Source: Campylobacter sp. CNRCH_2014_0184h (GTDB lineage Bacteria; Campylobacterota; Campylobacteria; Campylobacterales; Campylobacteraceae). From it: DNA of 64,000 nucleotides. This document shows, piece after piece, positions 46,093-54,093 of this stretch. Each line of letters starts with the position of its first letter. Position 1 is the stretch's first letter. Location: positions 1 to 64,000 of the forward strand of contig NZ_JAKMTB010000001.1 in assembly GCF_025772985.1 (NCBI RefSeq), read 5' to 3'. The translations under genes were made by a program, and so were the position numbers. Below the pieces are notes generated by a model that was not told where the DNA came from, ran no database searches, and saw only the letters and a list, made by a program, of their open reading frames with translations.

Positions 46093-47460
46093 ATGGCAAG
46101 TCATATCAATGAAATTGCAAAAGAAACATTGATAAAACTAAAAGAGCGTAAGTTATATCCAACTCCTGAAAATTATAGCGAGGTGTTTGAAGAGTGTGCT
46201 AAAAAAGCAGGAGTGATGAGTTCAAATAAAGCCAGAATAGAAAAATACACCAATCTTTTAGATGATTCTTACAAGCAAGAATTAAAAGGAAAAAGTATTC
46301 GAACTATTGATGAGTTTTTGATGTTTTTAGTCTCTAGGCTTAATAGACAGGTAAGTAGAAAATATGAAGATGTTTATGCTTTGCTTGGCTTAATCATTCA
46401 ACAACTTAGTATTAGTAAAGATAAAAAAATCAAAGAGCTTGCTCAAATTACTCAACACAGATTATCTCAAGCTATGGACTTAGAAACCATATATCTTTTA
46501 AGAGCTAAATGGAAAGAACTTGAAAAATCTTATGAAGATGGAGAACTCTTAAAAAAATTAGAAGAATTTAATATCCGAGCTTTTTTGGATTTTCATGCTT
46601 TAATAGAAAAACTTATCACTATGCTAAAAGAACGTTCTTATGAAAAACAAGCTGAACTTTTACTAGCTTCTTTAGAACCTTTATTTGGTGAGAGTAAAGA
46701 AGTAGAGCAATTTAAGCAAAAATTAAAAGAAAACCCTAGATTGATTGCTAGAAAAGAATTTGCACATGAATATTGTTTGATGCTACAAAAAAAAGAAGCA
46801 ATAGATAAATACTATATACAAAAAAATCTTTCTTTTTTCAATCAGCATTTAGAAAGCCTAAATGAAATGGTTTCAAAGCTTTATGATAATAGCCAAGAAG
46901 ATGTGAAATTTATTAATGCCTTAACTAAAGATGAAAATGGTAATGTACAGATTAATTTTGATACATTAAAAGATAAGCTTTTGTATGCAAACGAGCAAAT
47001 AGCTCAAATTAAAACTCAAATTCAAGCTACAAGCGATGATGAGCAAAGAGAACAATGGAGTCTTGCTCAAGAGCTTAAAAAACTTGATGAAAATTATAAG
47101 CTTTATGCGGTTAATTATGCTTTATCTTTCTTTAAAATCAATAATATAGAACATGTTATTAATGCTTATGGTATTGATAGTTTTAAAACTATTAGCGGGA
47201 AGTTTAAAAAAATCCTCAAAGACTTATGTAAAAATTTAGCTGAAATTTGGATTTTAGATGAAAGTTCTTATTTAATTGTTTTTCCGGGTAAAAGCTTAGA
47301 AGTTGCTCAAATCTTTACGGAAAAAGCTTTGAAGCTTATAGATGATTATAAATTTATTTATAAAGAAGAAGTAGTTAGACTTGTTTTATCATCTTCTTGT
47401 ATAGAAAAAAAAGAATTTCCAGATGGCGATATTTTAAAAGAATTAATGCAAAAAGCTTAG
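46093..47460 (+). CDS. Degenerate GGDEF-type protein of unknown function
   Basis: 455 aa, no membrane segments. The N-terminal ~100 residues (KLYPTPENYSEVFEECAKKAG) resemble the N terminus of epsilonproteobacterial diguanylate cyclases. The middle is helical and coiled-coil-like. Residues 335-440 follow a GGDEF fold (SFFKINNIEHVINAYG, 345-360; YLIVFPGKSLEVAQIF, 393-408), but the active-site loop reads LDESS at 388-392 instead of GGDEF. It is probably catalytically dead for c-di-GMP synthesis and may have become a structural or nucleotide-sensing protein. It lies between lptE and folC. Confidence 0.6.
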   Translation: MASHINEIAKETLIKLKERKLYPTPENYSEVFEECAKKAGVMSSNKARIEKYTNLLDDSYKQELKGKSIRTIDEFLMFLVSRLNRQVSRKYEDVYALLGLIIQQLSISKDKKIKELAQITQHRLSQAMDLETIYLLRAKWKELEKSYEDGELLKKLEEFNIRAFLDFHALIEKLITMLKERSYEKQAELLLASLEPLFGESKEVEQFKQKLKENPRLIARKEFAHEYCLMLQKKEAIDKYYIQKNLSFFNQHLESLNEMVSKLYDNSQEDVKFINALTKDENGNVQINFDTLKDKLLYANEQIAQIKTQIQATSDDEQREQWSLAQELKKLDENYKLYAVNYALSFFKINNIEHVINAYGIDSFKTISGKFKKILKDLCKNLAEIWILDESSYLIVFPGKSLEVAQIFTEKALKLIDDYKFIYKEEVVRLVLSSSCIEKKEFPDGDILKELMQKA

Positions 47461-47461
47461 T

Positions 47462-48631
47462 ATGAAATTCCAGCAAACACTTTCACAAAAAACTATGCAT
47501 GTACAAAAAATCAGTAGATTTTTTATGTTTAGTATGTATGAAAAATATAAAAAATTTATCCCAAAAACTAAAAATATTCAAATTATTGGCACTAATGGCA
47601 AAGGAAGTACAGGTAGATTTTTAGCGCTTTTACTCTTAGAGCAAGGATGTAAAGTAGGGCATTATACAAGTCCACATATTTTTGAATTTAATGAAAGATT
47701 TTGGTTAAATGGAAAAATTACAGGCAATGAGCTTTTAGAAAAAGCACACGAAGAATTGGAAAGTGTTTTTTTAGATGATGTGAAAAAACTTAGCTATTTT
47801 GAGTATGCTACATTTTTAGCATTTTTTGTTTTTAAAGATTGTGATTATGTGATTTTAGAAGCTGGAGTAGGTGGAGAGTACGATGCAACAAGTGTTTTTG
47901 AGATAGATTTTAGTATTTTTACTAAAATAGGTTTTGATCATCAAGATTTATTGGGTAAAAACTTGGATGAAATAGCAAGAACAAAATTAAAAGCCATGAG
48001 CGCTAAAGCTTTAATTAATCATAAGCAAGAGGCAAAAGTATTAAATTTGGCTCAAAAAATAGCAAAATTAAAACAAGCTAGTTTAGATATTAGTGCGTTA
48101 GATGAAAACAAGGCTATTTATCCTTATGTGCAAAAATATATTCAAAAATATAATTTAGCAACTTTTTTAAAAGATAATCTTTTTTTAGCCTTAGAAGCTT
48201 TTTCTAAAATTTGTGCCAAAAATGAGAAAGAATTGATTTGCAGCATTAGTAATTTGCCAAAACTTGATTTAAAAGGAAGGTGTGAGCAAATAAGTCAAAA
48301 TATTTTTGTTGATGTAGGCCATAATGAAATGGCAGCTTTAACTTTAGCTGAAATTTTCAAGGAAAAAAAAGTTCATTTGGTTTATAATTGCTTTTTAGAT
48401 AAAGATTCTTATAAAATTTTAAGAGCTTTAAAGCCTATAATAAAAATAGTTGAAATTTATGAATATGAAAGCAAAGACAGACCTTTAGCAGGCTCTGTTT
48501 TGCTAGAAAATTTAGAAAAATTAGATATTGCTTATCAAAAATTTGAACAAATAAAAAAAGATGAGTTGTATTTAGTTTTTGGTTCTTTTGTATTGGTAGA
48601 AAATTTTTTAAGAGGCTATAATGAAAGATAA
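47462..48631 (+). CDS. folC: Folylpolyglutamate synthase / dihydrofolate synthase
   Basis: 389 aa, Mur-ligase family. The P-loop is IIGTNGKGSTGRFL, with HYTSPHIFEFNERF, EAGVGGEYDATSVF and DVGHNEMA. It adds glutamates to folates. It overlaps the M23 peptidase gene by 11 nt and follows the GGDEF-like gene by 1 nt. Confidence 0.94.
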   Translation: MKFQQTLSQKTMHVQKISRFFMFSMYEKYKKFIPKTKNIQIIGTNGKGSTGRFLALLLLEQGCKVGHYTSPHIFEFNERFWLNGKITGNELLEKAHEELESVFLDDVKKLSYFEYATFLAFFVFKDCDYVILEAGVGGEYDATSVFEIDFSIFTKIGFDHQDLLGKNLDEIARTKLKAMSAKALINHKQEAKVLNLAQKIAKLKQASLDISALDENKAIYPYVQKYIQKYNLATFLKDNLFLALEAFSKICAKNEKELICSISNLPKLDLKGRCEQISQNIFVDVGHNEMAALTLAEIFKEKKVHLVYNCFLDKDSYKILRALKPIIKIVEIYEYESKDRPLAGSVLLENLEKLDIAYQKFEQIKKDELYLVFGSFVLVENFLRGYNER

Positions 48632-49529
48632 ATTTACGCTAACTATCACAGATGTAAATGGTTCTAGACATTTTTTATTAAGTCAGATCATAAAAAAAGT
48701 AATTATTTATTTTACTACTTTTGTTTTTGTTGTTATAGTTTTGGGTGCTTTATATATTAATTATTTAGCAGATAAGCGTTCAGAGCTTTTAAAAGAGCAA
48801 GAAACATTGTCAGCAAAAAATACTAAATTATTTTCTCAAAATGAAAGTATGCAAAAAAGTTTAGAGGAAAAAACAGCCTTGTATGATGAACTCCAAACTC
48901 AACTTGCAGATATTGAAGAAAATTTAGGTTTAAAGCAAGATGAGGGTTTAGATATACCAGAAAGATTGGAAAAAGTTAAGCTTACTAACGATCAAGCCTA
49001 TTTATTTTTAACACAAATTCCAAATGGCCATGTGATAGAAGATAATGGAGTCACAGGTAATTTCGGATGGCGTCATCATCCTATATTAAATAAAAAAGAG
49101 TTTCATCCAGGTATTGATTTAAGAGCAGCTTTAAATACTCCTATTTATGCACCGGCAAATGGAGTGGTTGAGTATGCTGCATATAGTAATAATGGCTATG
49201 GTTATTCAGTGATTTTGATCCATAATTTTGGCTTTAAAACGGTATATGCGCACATGATGCGCAAAGATGTTGTTAAGGCAGGGCAATTTGTAAAAAAAGG
49301 TGATTTGCTTGGATATACAGGAAATACCGGTCTTTCTACGGGACCACATTTGCATTATGAGGTTAGATTTATTAATAAACTTTTAGACCCTAAAATTTTT
49401 ATAGATTTAAACCGAAAAAATTATGAACAAATATTTGATAAAGAAAGGAGAGTTCCATGGCAATCTTTAATAAAGGCTCTATTGCTACAGTATCCGAAAC
49501 TACAGTCATTTCAAACGGAGCAAAAATAG
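48621..49529 (+). CDS. M23 (LytM) peptidoglycan endopeptidase
   Basis: 302 aa. One N-terminal membrane helix (IYFTTFVFVVIVLGALYI), a coiled coil (residues ~45-105) and a C-terminal zinc peptidase domain with HPGIDLRAALNTPIYAPANG and the HxH motif in GPHLHYEVRF. It cleaves peptidoglycan crosslinks in the periplasm. The C. jejuni homologue next to a bactofilin is a helical-shape determinant (called Pgp3 in the literature, as I recall). Its last 73 bp overlap the bactofilin gene in another frame. Confidence 0.9.
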   Translation: MKDKFTLTITDVNGSRHFLLSQIIKKVIIYFTTFVFVVIVLGALYINYLADKRSELLKEQETLSAKNTKLFSQNESMQKSLEEKTALYDELQTQLADIEENLGLKQDEGLDIPERLEKVKLTNDQAYLFLTQIPNGHVIEDNGVTGNFGWRHHPILNKKEFHPGIDLRAALNTPIYAPANGVVEYAAYSNNGYGYSVILIHNFGFKTVYAHMMRKDVVKAGQFVKKGDLLGYTGNTGLSTGPHLHYEVRFINKLLDPKIFIDLNRKNYEQIFDKERRVPWQSLIKALLLQYPKLQSFQTEQK

Positions 49530-49861
49530 AAGGAAAATTTTATTTTGACTCTATGCTTCATTTAGATGGAGAGATTACAGGTGTGATTGATTCTTCTAAT
49601 GTGATAGTGATAGGTAAAAGTGGTGTTTTAAAAGGACAAGTTAAGGCAAGTAAGATAGTGATTAATGGGGTTTTTGAAGGAGAAATGCAAGTTGATTCTT
49701 TGGAAATTTTATCCGGTGGTGTGCTTAATGGTAATATCATAGTTAAACAATTAAGCATTGAAAATGGTGGAAAATTTAATGGAAGCAGTAAAATAATTGA
49801 AAAAGACGAAGAACTTGCAACTATTGATGTGAGCATAGAAAATTCAGAAAATGCAAGCTAA
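49457..49861 (+). CDS. Bactofilin
   Basis: 134 aa with the DUF583 beta-helix core: repeated short strands with G and V/I alternation (LHLDGEITGVI, ISKSG-type turns, GVFEGEMQVDSLEI, GGVLNGNIIVKQL). It polymerises into filaments that place cell-wall enzymes, as CcmA does in Helicobacter. AAAGGAGA lies 6 nt before the ATG, confirming the start inside the M23 gene. It probably works with that peptidase to set helical cell shape. It overlaps mfd by 11 nt. Confidence 0.9.
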   Translation: MAIFNKGSIATVSETTVISNGAKIEGKFYFDSMLHLDGEITGVIDSSNVIVIGKSGVLKGQVKASKIVINGVFEGEMQVDSLEILSGGVLNGNIIVKQLSIENGGKFNGSSKIIEKDEELATIDVSIENSENAS

Positions 49862-52790
49862 ATTATATGAATATTTATTAAGTAACAAAACTGAGTTAAT
49901 AGTTTGTGAGAATGATAAAGAAGCAGATGAGTTAGCTCAAGTTTGTTTATTTTTAAATTTAAAAACTTTCGTTTTACCTGATTTTAGAGCAGAATTTGGT
50001 AGTGACTTGCGCTCTTTTTCTAAAGAGCTTTTTGAAATTTGTAAAGTTTTAAATGCTTATCACAAAGAAGATGAAAATAAAATTTTAATTTCTCCTATAA
50101 AAACAATTTTGCAAAAACTCCCCGGGAAAAAGCATCTCAAAAATATTATTCTTAAAAGAAATTCACTTCTTGTTTTAGAGAAATTTAAAGAAGAAATTTT
50201 ACATAGTGGGTATGAGTTTGTAGATATAGTTCAAGATAAGGGTGAGGTTTCAATACGCGGGGATATTATAGATATTTTTACAATTAACGAAGAACAGCCT
50301 TTTAGAATTTTGCTTTTTTCAGATGAGATAGAAAGTATAAGATATTTTGATATTCATACACAAAAATCAATCCCAAGTGAACTTTCAAAAATTGAAATTT
50401 GTCCATTTTTAAGTGCTTTTAATCAAGAGCAATATGAAAATCTACAAGAAAAAATTCAAAATTTTCAAAGTCAAAGCATTGTTAATGATGTTAATTCTTT
50501 AGGATTTTGGTGTGTTGATGATTTTTGTGATTATTTAGATTTAAATTTTGTGAGTATAAAAAATTTTGATGTAAATGATTTTGAAGAAGATATTAGTAAA
50601 ATCAATCAAAATATTTTACCTGAACCAAGATTTTGTAAAGATTTAGTAAGTTCTTATAATCATGATTTTTTCACTTTTCACAAAGATAAAAAAATTACTA
50701 TTTTGGCAAAAAATGAAGCTTTGTTTAAAGCTTTAAATTTACAAGAATTTTCAAATATTAAATTAAAAATATCTCAAGAAAGAATCAACCTAATCACTCA
50801 AGATGAGCTTATTATCTCTTTAAATAAAAAAGAAAAAAGTAAAAGAGTTAGAAAAGCAAGTTTGGTAATAGATGAGCTTAGGGTTGGGGATTTTGTTGTA
50901 CATGAAGATTATGGTGTAGCTAAATTTTTAGGTCTTGAGATTATTATAATTGCAGGAGCAAAAAAAGAATTTGTAGCTCTTGGGTATTTAAATAATGATA
51001 AGCTTTTATTGCCTGTTGAAAATTTGTATATGATTGATAAATATATCGGTGCAAGTGGTGGCGTGCCTTTACTTGATAAGCTTGGAAAAGGAAGTTTTCT
51101 AAAAATCAAAGAAAGATTAAAAGAAAAATTATTTGCCATTGCTTCAAATATAGTTTCTTTAGCAGCAGCTAGAGCTTTGATAAAAGCAAAAGAATTAAAA
51201 ATTTCTCAAGAATTACAAGATGAATTTATCAATAAAGCAGGATTTTTTTATACTAAAGATCAAAGTCAAGTTTGTCAAGAAATCACTCAAGATTTAAAAA
51301 GTTCTCAAGTAATGGATAGGCTTTTAAGTGGTGATGTGGGCTTTGGTAAAACAGAAGTTGCTATGAATGCTATATTTACTTGTGTAAAAAGTGGCTATAC
51401 AGCTTTGTTTTTTGTGCCAACTACTTTACTTTCAGCCCAGCATTTTAAAACCTTAAAACGAAGATTTGATTCTTTTGATATAGAGGTTTTTAAACTAGAT
51501 CGTTTTACTAGTGCTAAAGAAAAAAAACAAGTTTTGGCATTTTTAAAAGAAAATAAGCCTTGTGTGGTGGTTGGAACGCATTCTCTTTTAGGGATTGAGT
51601 GTGAAAATTTGGGTTTAGTCGTGATAGATGAGGAGCATAAATTTGGTGTAAAACAAAAAGAAAAACTCAAAGAATTAAGTAAAAACTCCCATATTCTATC
51701 TATGTCAGCAACACCTATACCAAGAAGCTTAAATCAAGCTCTTAGTTCTTTAAAATCATATAGTGTTTTACAAACTCCACCTGAGGATCGTTTGGATGTG
51801 CGTACCTTTGTTAGAGAAAGTAATGACGCTTTGATTAAAGAAGCTATTTCAAGAGAATTAAGAAGAGCAGGACAGATTTTTTATATACACAATCATATAG
51901 CAAGTATTGATGGGTGTAAAAAATATCTTTTAGATTTGTTTCCGAATTTAAAAATTTTAATCTTGCATTCTAAAATTGATGCAAAAATTACTGAAGAAGA
52001 AATGATTAAATTTGAAAATAAAGAATATGACTTATTGCTTTGTACTTCTATAGTTGAAAGTGGTATTGATTTAGCAAATGCAAACACTATCATAGTGGAA
52101 AATTCAGATCGCTTTGGTATGGCTGATTTGCACCAACTTAGAGGAAGAGTAGGGCGTAGTGCTAAGCAAGGATATTGCTATTTTTTGATTGAAGATAAGG
52201 AAAAAATCACAAAAGATTCTTTAAAAAGACTTACGAGCTTAGAGAGTAATTCTTATTTAGGCTCAGGAAGCGTGCTTGCTTATCATGATTTAGAAATTCG
52301 TGGGGGTGGAAATTTATTAGGAGTGGATCAAAGTGGGCATATAGAGCAAATTGGTTATAGCTTGTATCTTAAAATGTTAGAAGATGAGATTAATAAGCTA
52401 AGTAAAAAAGAAGAGGTTAAAGAGAAAAAAATAGATCTAAAGCTTAACATCAATGCCTTTTTAAATAGTGAGTATATTAGTGAAGATCGTTTGAGATTAG
52501 AACTTTATAGAAGACTTAGCAAGTGTATGAGTGTTAATGAAGTCTATGAGATAGAAAGTGAGATGAATGATCGTTTTGGAAGGCCTGATATCTTCACAAA
52601 GCAGTTTTTGGATTTAATCATTATAAAAATTTTAGCTAGCAAGCATTATAAACTAGTGAGTAATTATGAGCAAAATATTTGTTTTGTAAAAGATGATGAG
52701 AGCAAGGAAGTCATTAAGGCAAAAAGTAAAGACGATGATGATGTAATTGAGGCTATTTTGATGCATTTAAGAAAGAGTGAAAAAGCATGA
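49851..52790 (+). CDS. mfd: Transcription-repair coupling factor Mfd
   Basis: 979 aa. It frees RNA polymerase stalled at lesions and recruits UvrA. It has a UvrB-like N-terminal region, an RNA-polymerase-interacting domain (LRVGDFVVHEDYGVAKFLGL), the translocase with GDVGFGKTEVAM, VIDEEHKFGV, SATPIPRSL and LRGRVGRSAKQGYCYF, and a C-terminal TRCF domain. It is shorter than E. coli Mfd (1148 aa), as usual in this group. Confidence 0.95.
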   Translation: MQAKLYEYLLSNKTELIVCENDKEADELAQVCLFLNLKTFVLPDFRAEFGSDLRSFSKELFEICKVLNAYHKEDENKILISPIKTILQKLPGKKHLKNIILKRNSLLVLEKFKEEILHSGYEFVDIVQDKGEVSIRGDIIDIFTINEEQPFRILLFSDEIESIRYFDIHTQKSIPSELSKIEICPFLSAFNQEQYENLQEKIQNFQSQSIVNDVNSLGFWCVDDFCDYLDLNFVSIKNFDVNDFEEDISKINQNILPEPRFCKDLVSSYNHDFFTFHKDKKITILAKNEALFKALNLQEFSNIKLKISQERINLITQDELIISLNKKEKSKRVRKASLVIDELRVGDFVVHEDYGVAKFLGLEIIIIAGAKKEFVALGYLNNDKLLLPVENLYMIDKYIGASGGVPLLDKLGKGSFLKIKERLKEKLFAIASNIVSLAAARALIKAKELKISQELQDEFINKAGFFYTKDQSQVCQEITQDLKSSQVMDRLLSGDVGFGKTEVAMNAIFTCVKSGYTALFFVPTTLLSAQHFKTLKRRFDSFDIEVFKLDRFTSAKEKKQVLAFLKENKPCVVVGTHSLLGIECENLGLVVIDEEHKFGVKQKEKLKELSKNSHILSMSATPIPRSLNQALSSLKSYSVLQTPPEDRLDVRTFVRESNDALIKEAISRELRRAGQIFYIHNHIASIDGCKKYLLDLFPNLKILILHSKIDAKITEEEMIKFENKEYDLLLCTSIVESGIDLANANTIIVENSDRFGMADLHQLRGRVGRSAKQGYCYFLIEDKEKITKDSLKRLTSLESNSYLGSGSVLAYHDLEIRGGGNLLGVDQSGHIEQIGYSLYLKMLEDEINKLSKKEEVKEKKIDLKLNINAFLNSEYISEDRLRLELYRRLSKCMSVNEVYEIESEMNDRFGRPDIFTKQFLDLIIIKILASKHYKLVSNYEQNICFVKDDESKEVIKAKSKDDDDVIEAILMHLRKSEKA

Positions 52791-53467
52791 ATGGATATGA
52801 AATTTTTAAAGCTTTAGTTAATGCAAATATTGATTATCAAGATTTTGAGTGGCTAGAAAATAATACTTTGAGCGAGTTTGAAATTTTAATTTCTGTGGTT
52901 TTAACTCAAAATACAAACTGGAAAAATGTATTGAAAGCTTTGACAAATTTAAAACAAGCAAATATTACTAAGATAGAAGATTTATCAAAGTTAAACACTC
53001 AAGATTTAGCGCTTTTAATAAAACCAAGTGGATTTTATAATACTAAGGCAAAATATATTAAAAATTTTACTCAAAAATATTTTCAATATTTTAATTCTTT
53101 TGAGTTTTTTAAAGAAGAAGTAGATAGAGAATGGCTTTTGAGTATTAAGGGTTTTGGTCAAGAAAGTGCAGATGGAATTTTAAATTATATATGTAAAAAA
53201 GAAGTTTTAGTAGTTGATGCTTATGGTGCAAAAATAGCTAATTATTTAGGCTATGAGTGTCAAAGTTATGATGAATTAGCAGATTTTTTAAAAAAAGACA
53301 TAGCTAAAAATCAACAAGAATTGTGTGTTTTGTTAAAAAAAGAATGTAAATTATACGAGCTTTATCAAATTTTTCATGCTTTAATTGTTTCTTTTTGTAA
53401 AATGCATTTTCAAGGTAAAAAACTTTCAGCAGATGGCGCACTTATTTTAGACCCTTTAAAATTTTAA
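52787..53467 (+). CDS. magIII: 3-methyladenine DNA glycosylase MagIII-type
   Basis: 226 aa, endonuclease III superfamily. The helix-hairpin-helix region is LLSIKGFGQESADGIL followed by VLVVDAYG, with the catalytic Asp. KPSGFYNTKAKYIKNF and VDREWLL closely match Helicobacter MagIII as I remember it. The four-cysteine iron-sulfur loop of Nth is absent, again as in MagIII. It removes alkylated adenines. It overlaps mfd by 4 nt, coupling two repair genes. Confidence 0.82.
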   Translation: MNGYEIFKALVNANIDYQDFEWLENNTLSEFEILISVVLTQNTNWKNVLKALTNLKQANITKIEDLSKLNTQDLALLIKPSGFYNTKAKYIKNFTQKYFQYFNSFEFFKEEVDREWLLSIKGFGQESADGILNYICKKEVLVVDAYGAKIANYLGYECQSYDELADFLKKDIAKNQQELCVLLKKECKLYELYQIFHALIVSFCKMHFQGKKLSADGALILDPLKF

Positions 53468-53511
53468 ATTTATTTTTTATTTAAAAAGTTAATTTTTTAC
53501 GATTAAAGTGC

Positions 53512-53517
53512 TATAAT
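53512..53517 (+). promoter_or_regulatory. Predicted -10 element for hpf
   Basis: TATAAT in gtgctataatg after a T-rich region, 34 nt before the ATG at 53546. AAAGGAG follows as the ribosome site. Confidence 0.65.
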
Positions 53518-53545
53518 GTATTTAACTTCATAAAAAGGAGAAGTA

Positions 53546-54064
53546 ATGAATACAAGTATAGTTGGAAAGCAATTTGAGCTAACTGAGTCTATAAAAGAGT
53601 ATGTGGAAAAAAGCTTTGATGCTTTAAGTAAATATGGCTTAGATGTGATTTCTGCGCGTTGTGTTATAAGTGCTGATGAAAGGCATGGAAAGAAAGGATT
53701 TTGGGCTGAATTCAGCATTAACTTAGCTGGTATTAATACAGTGGTTGTAAAGCAAAAGGATAAAGACTTATATGCTGCTATAGATTTAGCTATTGATAGA
53801 ATTTCTAAGGTTTTAAGAAGATTGCATGATAAAAATATTACCCATAAGCATCAAGATGAGATAAAAGAAAATTTAGTATTGCCAAGTGTGATTGAAGAAG
53901 ATGAGATAGTTCCAATGGAGCTTGAACTATATAAACCTTTAGAAATTGAAGAAGCATTAGAAAAGCTAAAAGCAAGTAAGGATATATTTTTAGTTTTTAA
54001 TGACATCGATGCAAAAATGAGAGTGTTGTATAAGAAAAAAGATGGTAAATTTGGTTTATTTTAA
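53546..54064 (+). CDS. hpf: Long-form ribosome hibernation promoting factor
   Basis: 172 aa. The N-terminal S30AE domain (ITES-like LTESIKEYVEKSFDALSKYG, DLYAAIDLAIDRISKVL) binds the decoding site, and a C-terminal domain (LEIEEALEKLKASKDIFLVF, VLYKKKDGKFGLF) dimerises 70S ribosomes into inactive 100S particles. The presence of the tail makes this the long form. Monocistronic, with its own promoter. Confidence 0.93.
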   Translation: MNTSIVGKQFELTESIKEYVEKSFDALSKYGLDVISARCVISADERHGKKGFWAEFSINLAGINTVVVKQKDKDLYAAIDLAIDRISKVLRRLHDKNITHKHQDEIKENLVLPSVIEEDEIVPMELELYKPLEIEEALEKLKASKDIFLVFNDIDAKMRVLYKKKDGKFGLF

Positions 54065-54067
54065 AAA

Positions 54068-54090
54068 ATCTAGCCTTTTTAAGGCTAGAT
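54068..54090 (-). terminator. Terminator of the AsmA-like gene (shared with hpf)
   Basis: A 10-bp stem atctagcctt / aaggctagat with a 3-nt loop. On the minus strand it is followed by TTTTTT, so it terminates the AsmA-like gene well; on the plus strand the tail is not T-rich. Confidence 0.8.
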
Positions 54091-54093
54091 GTA

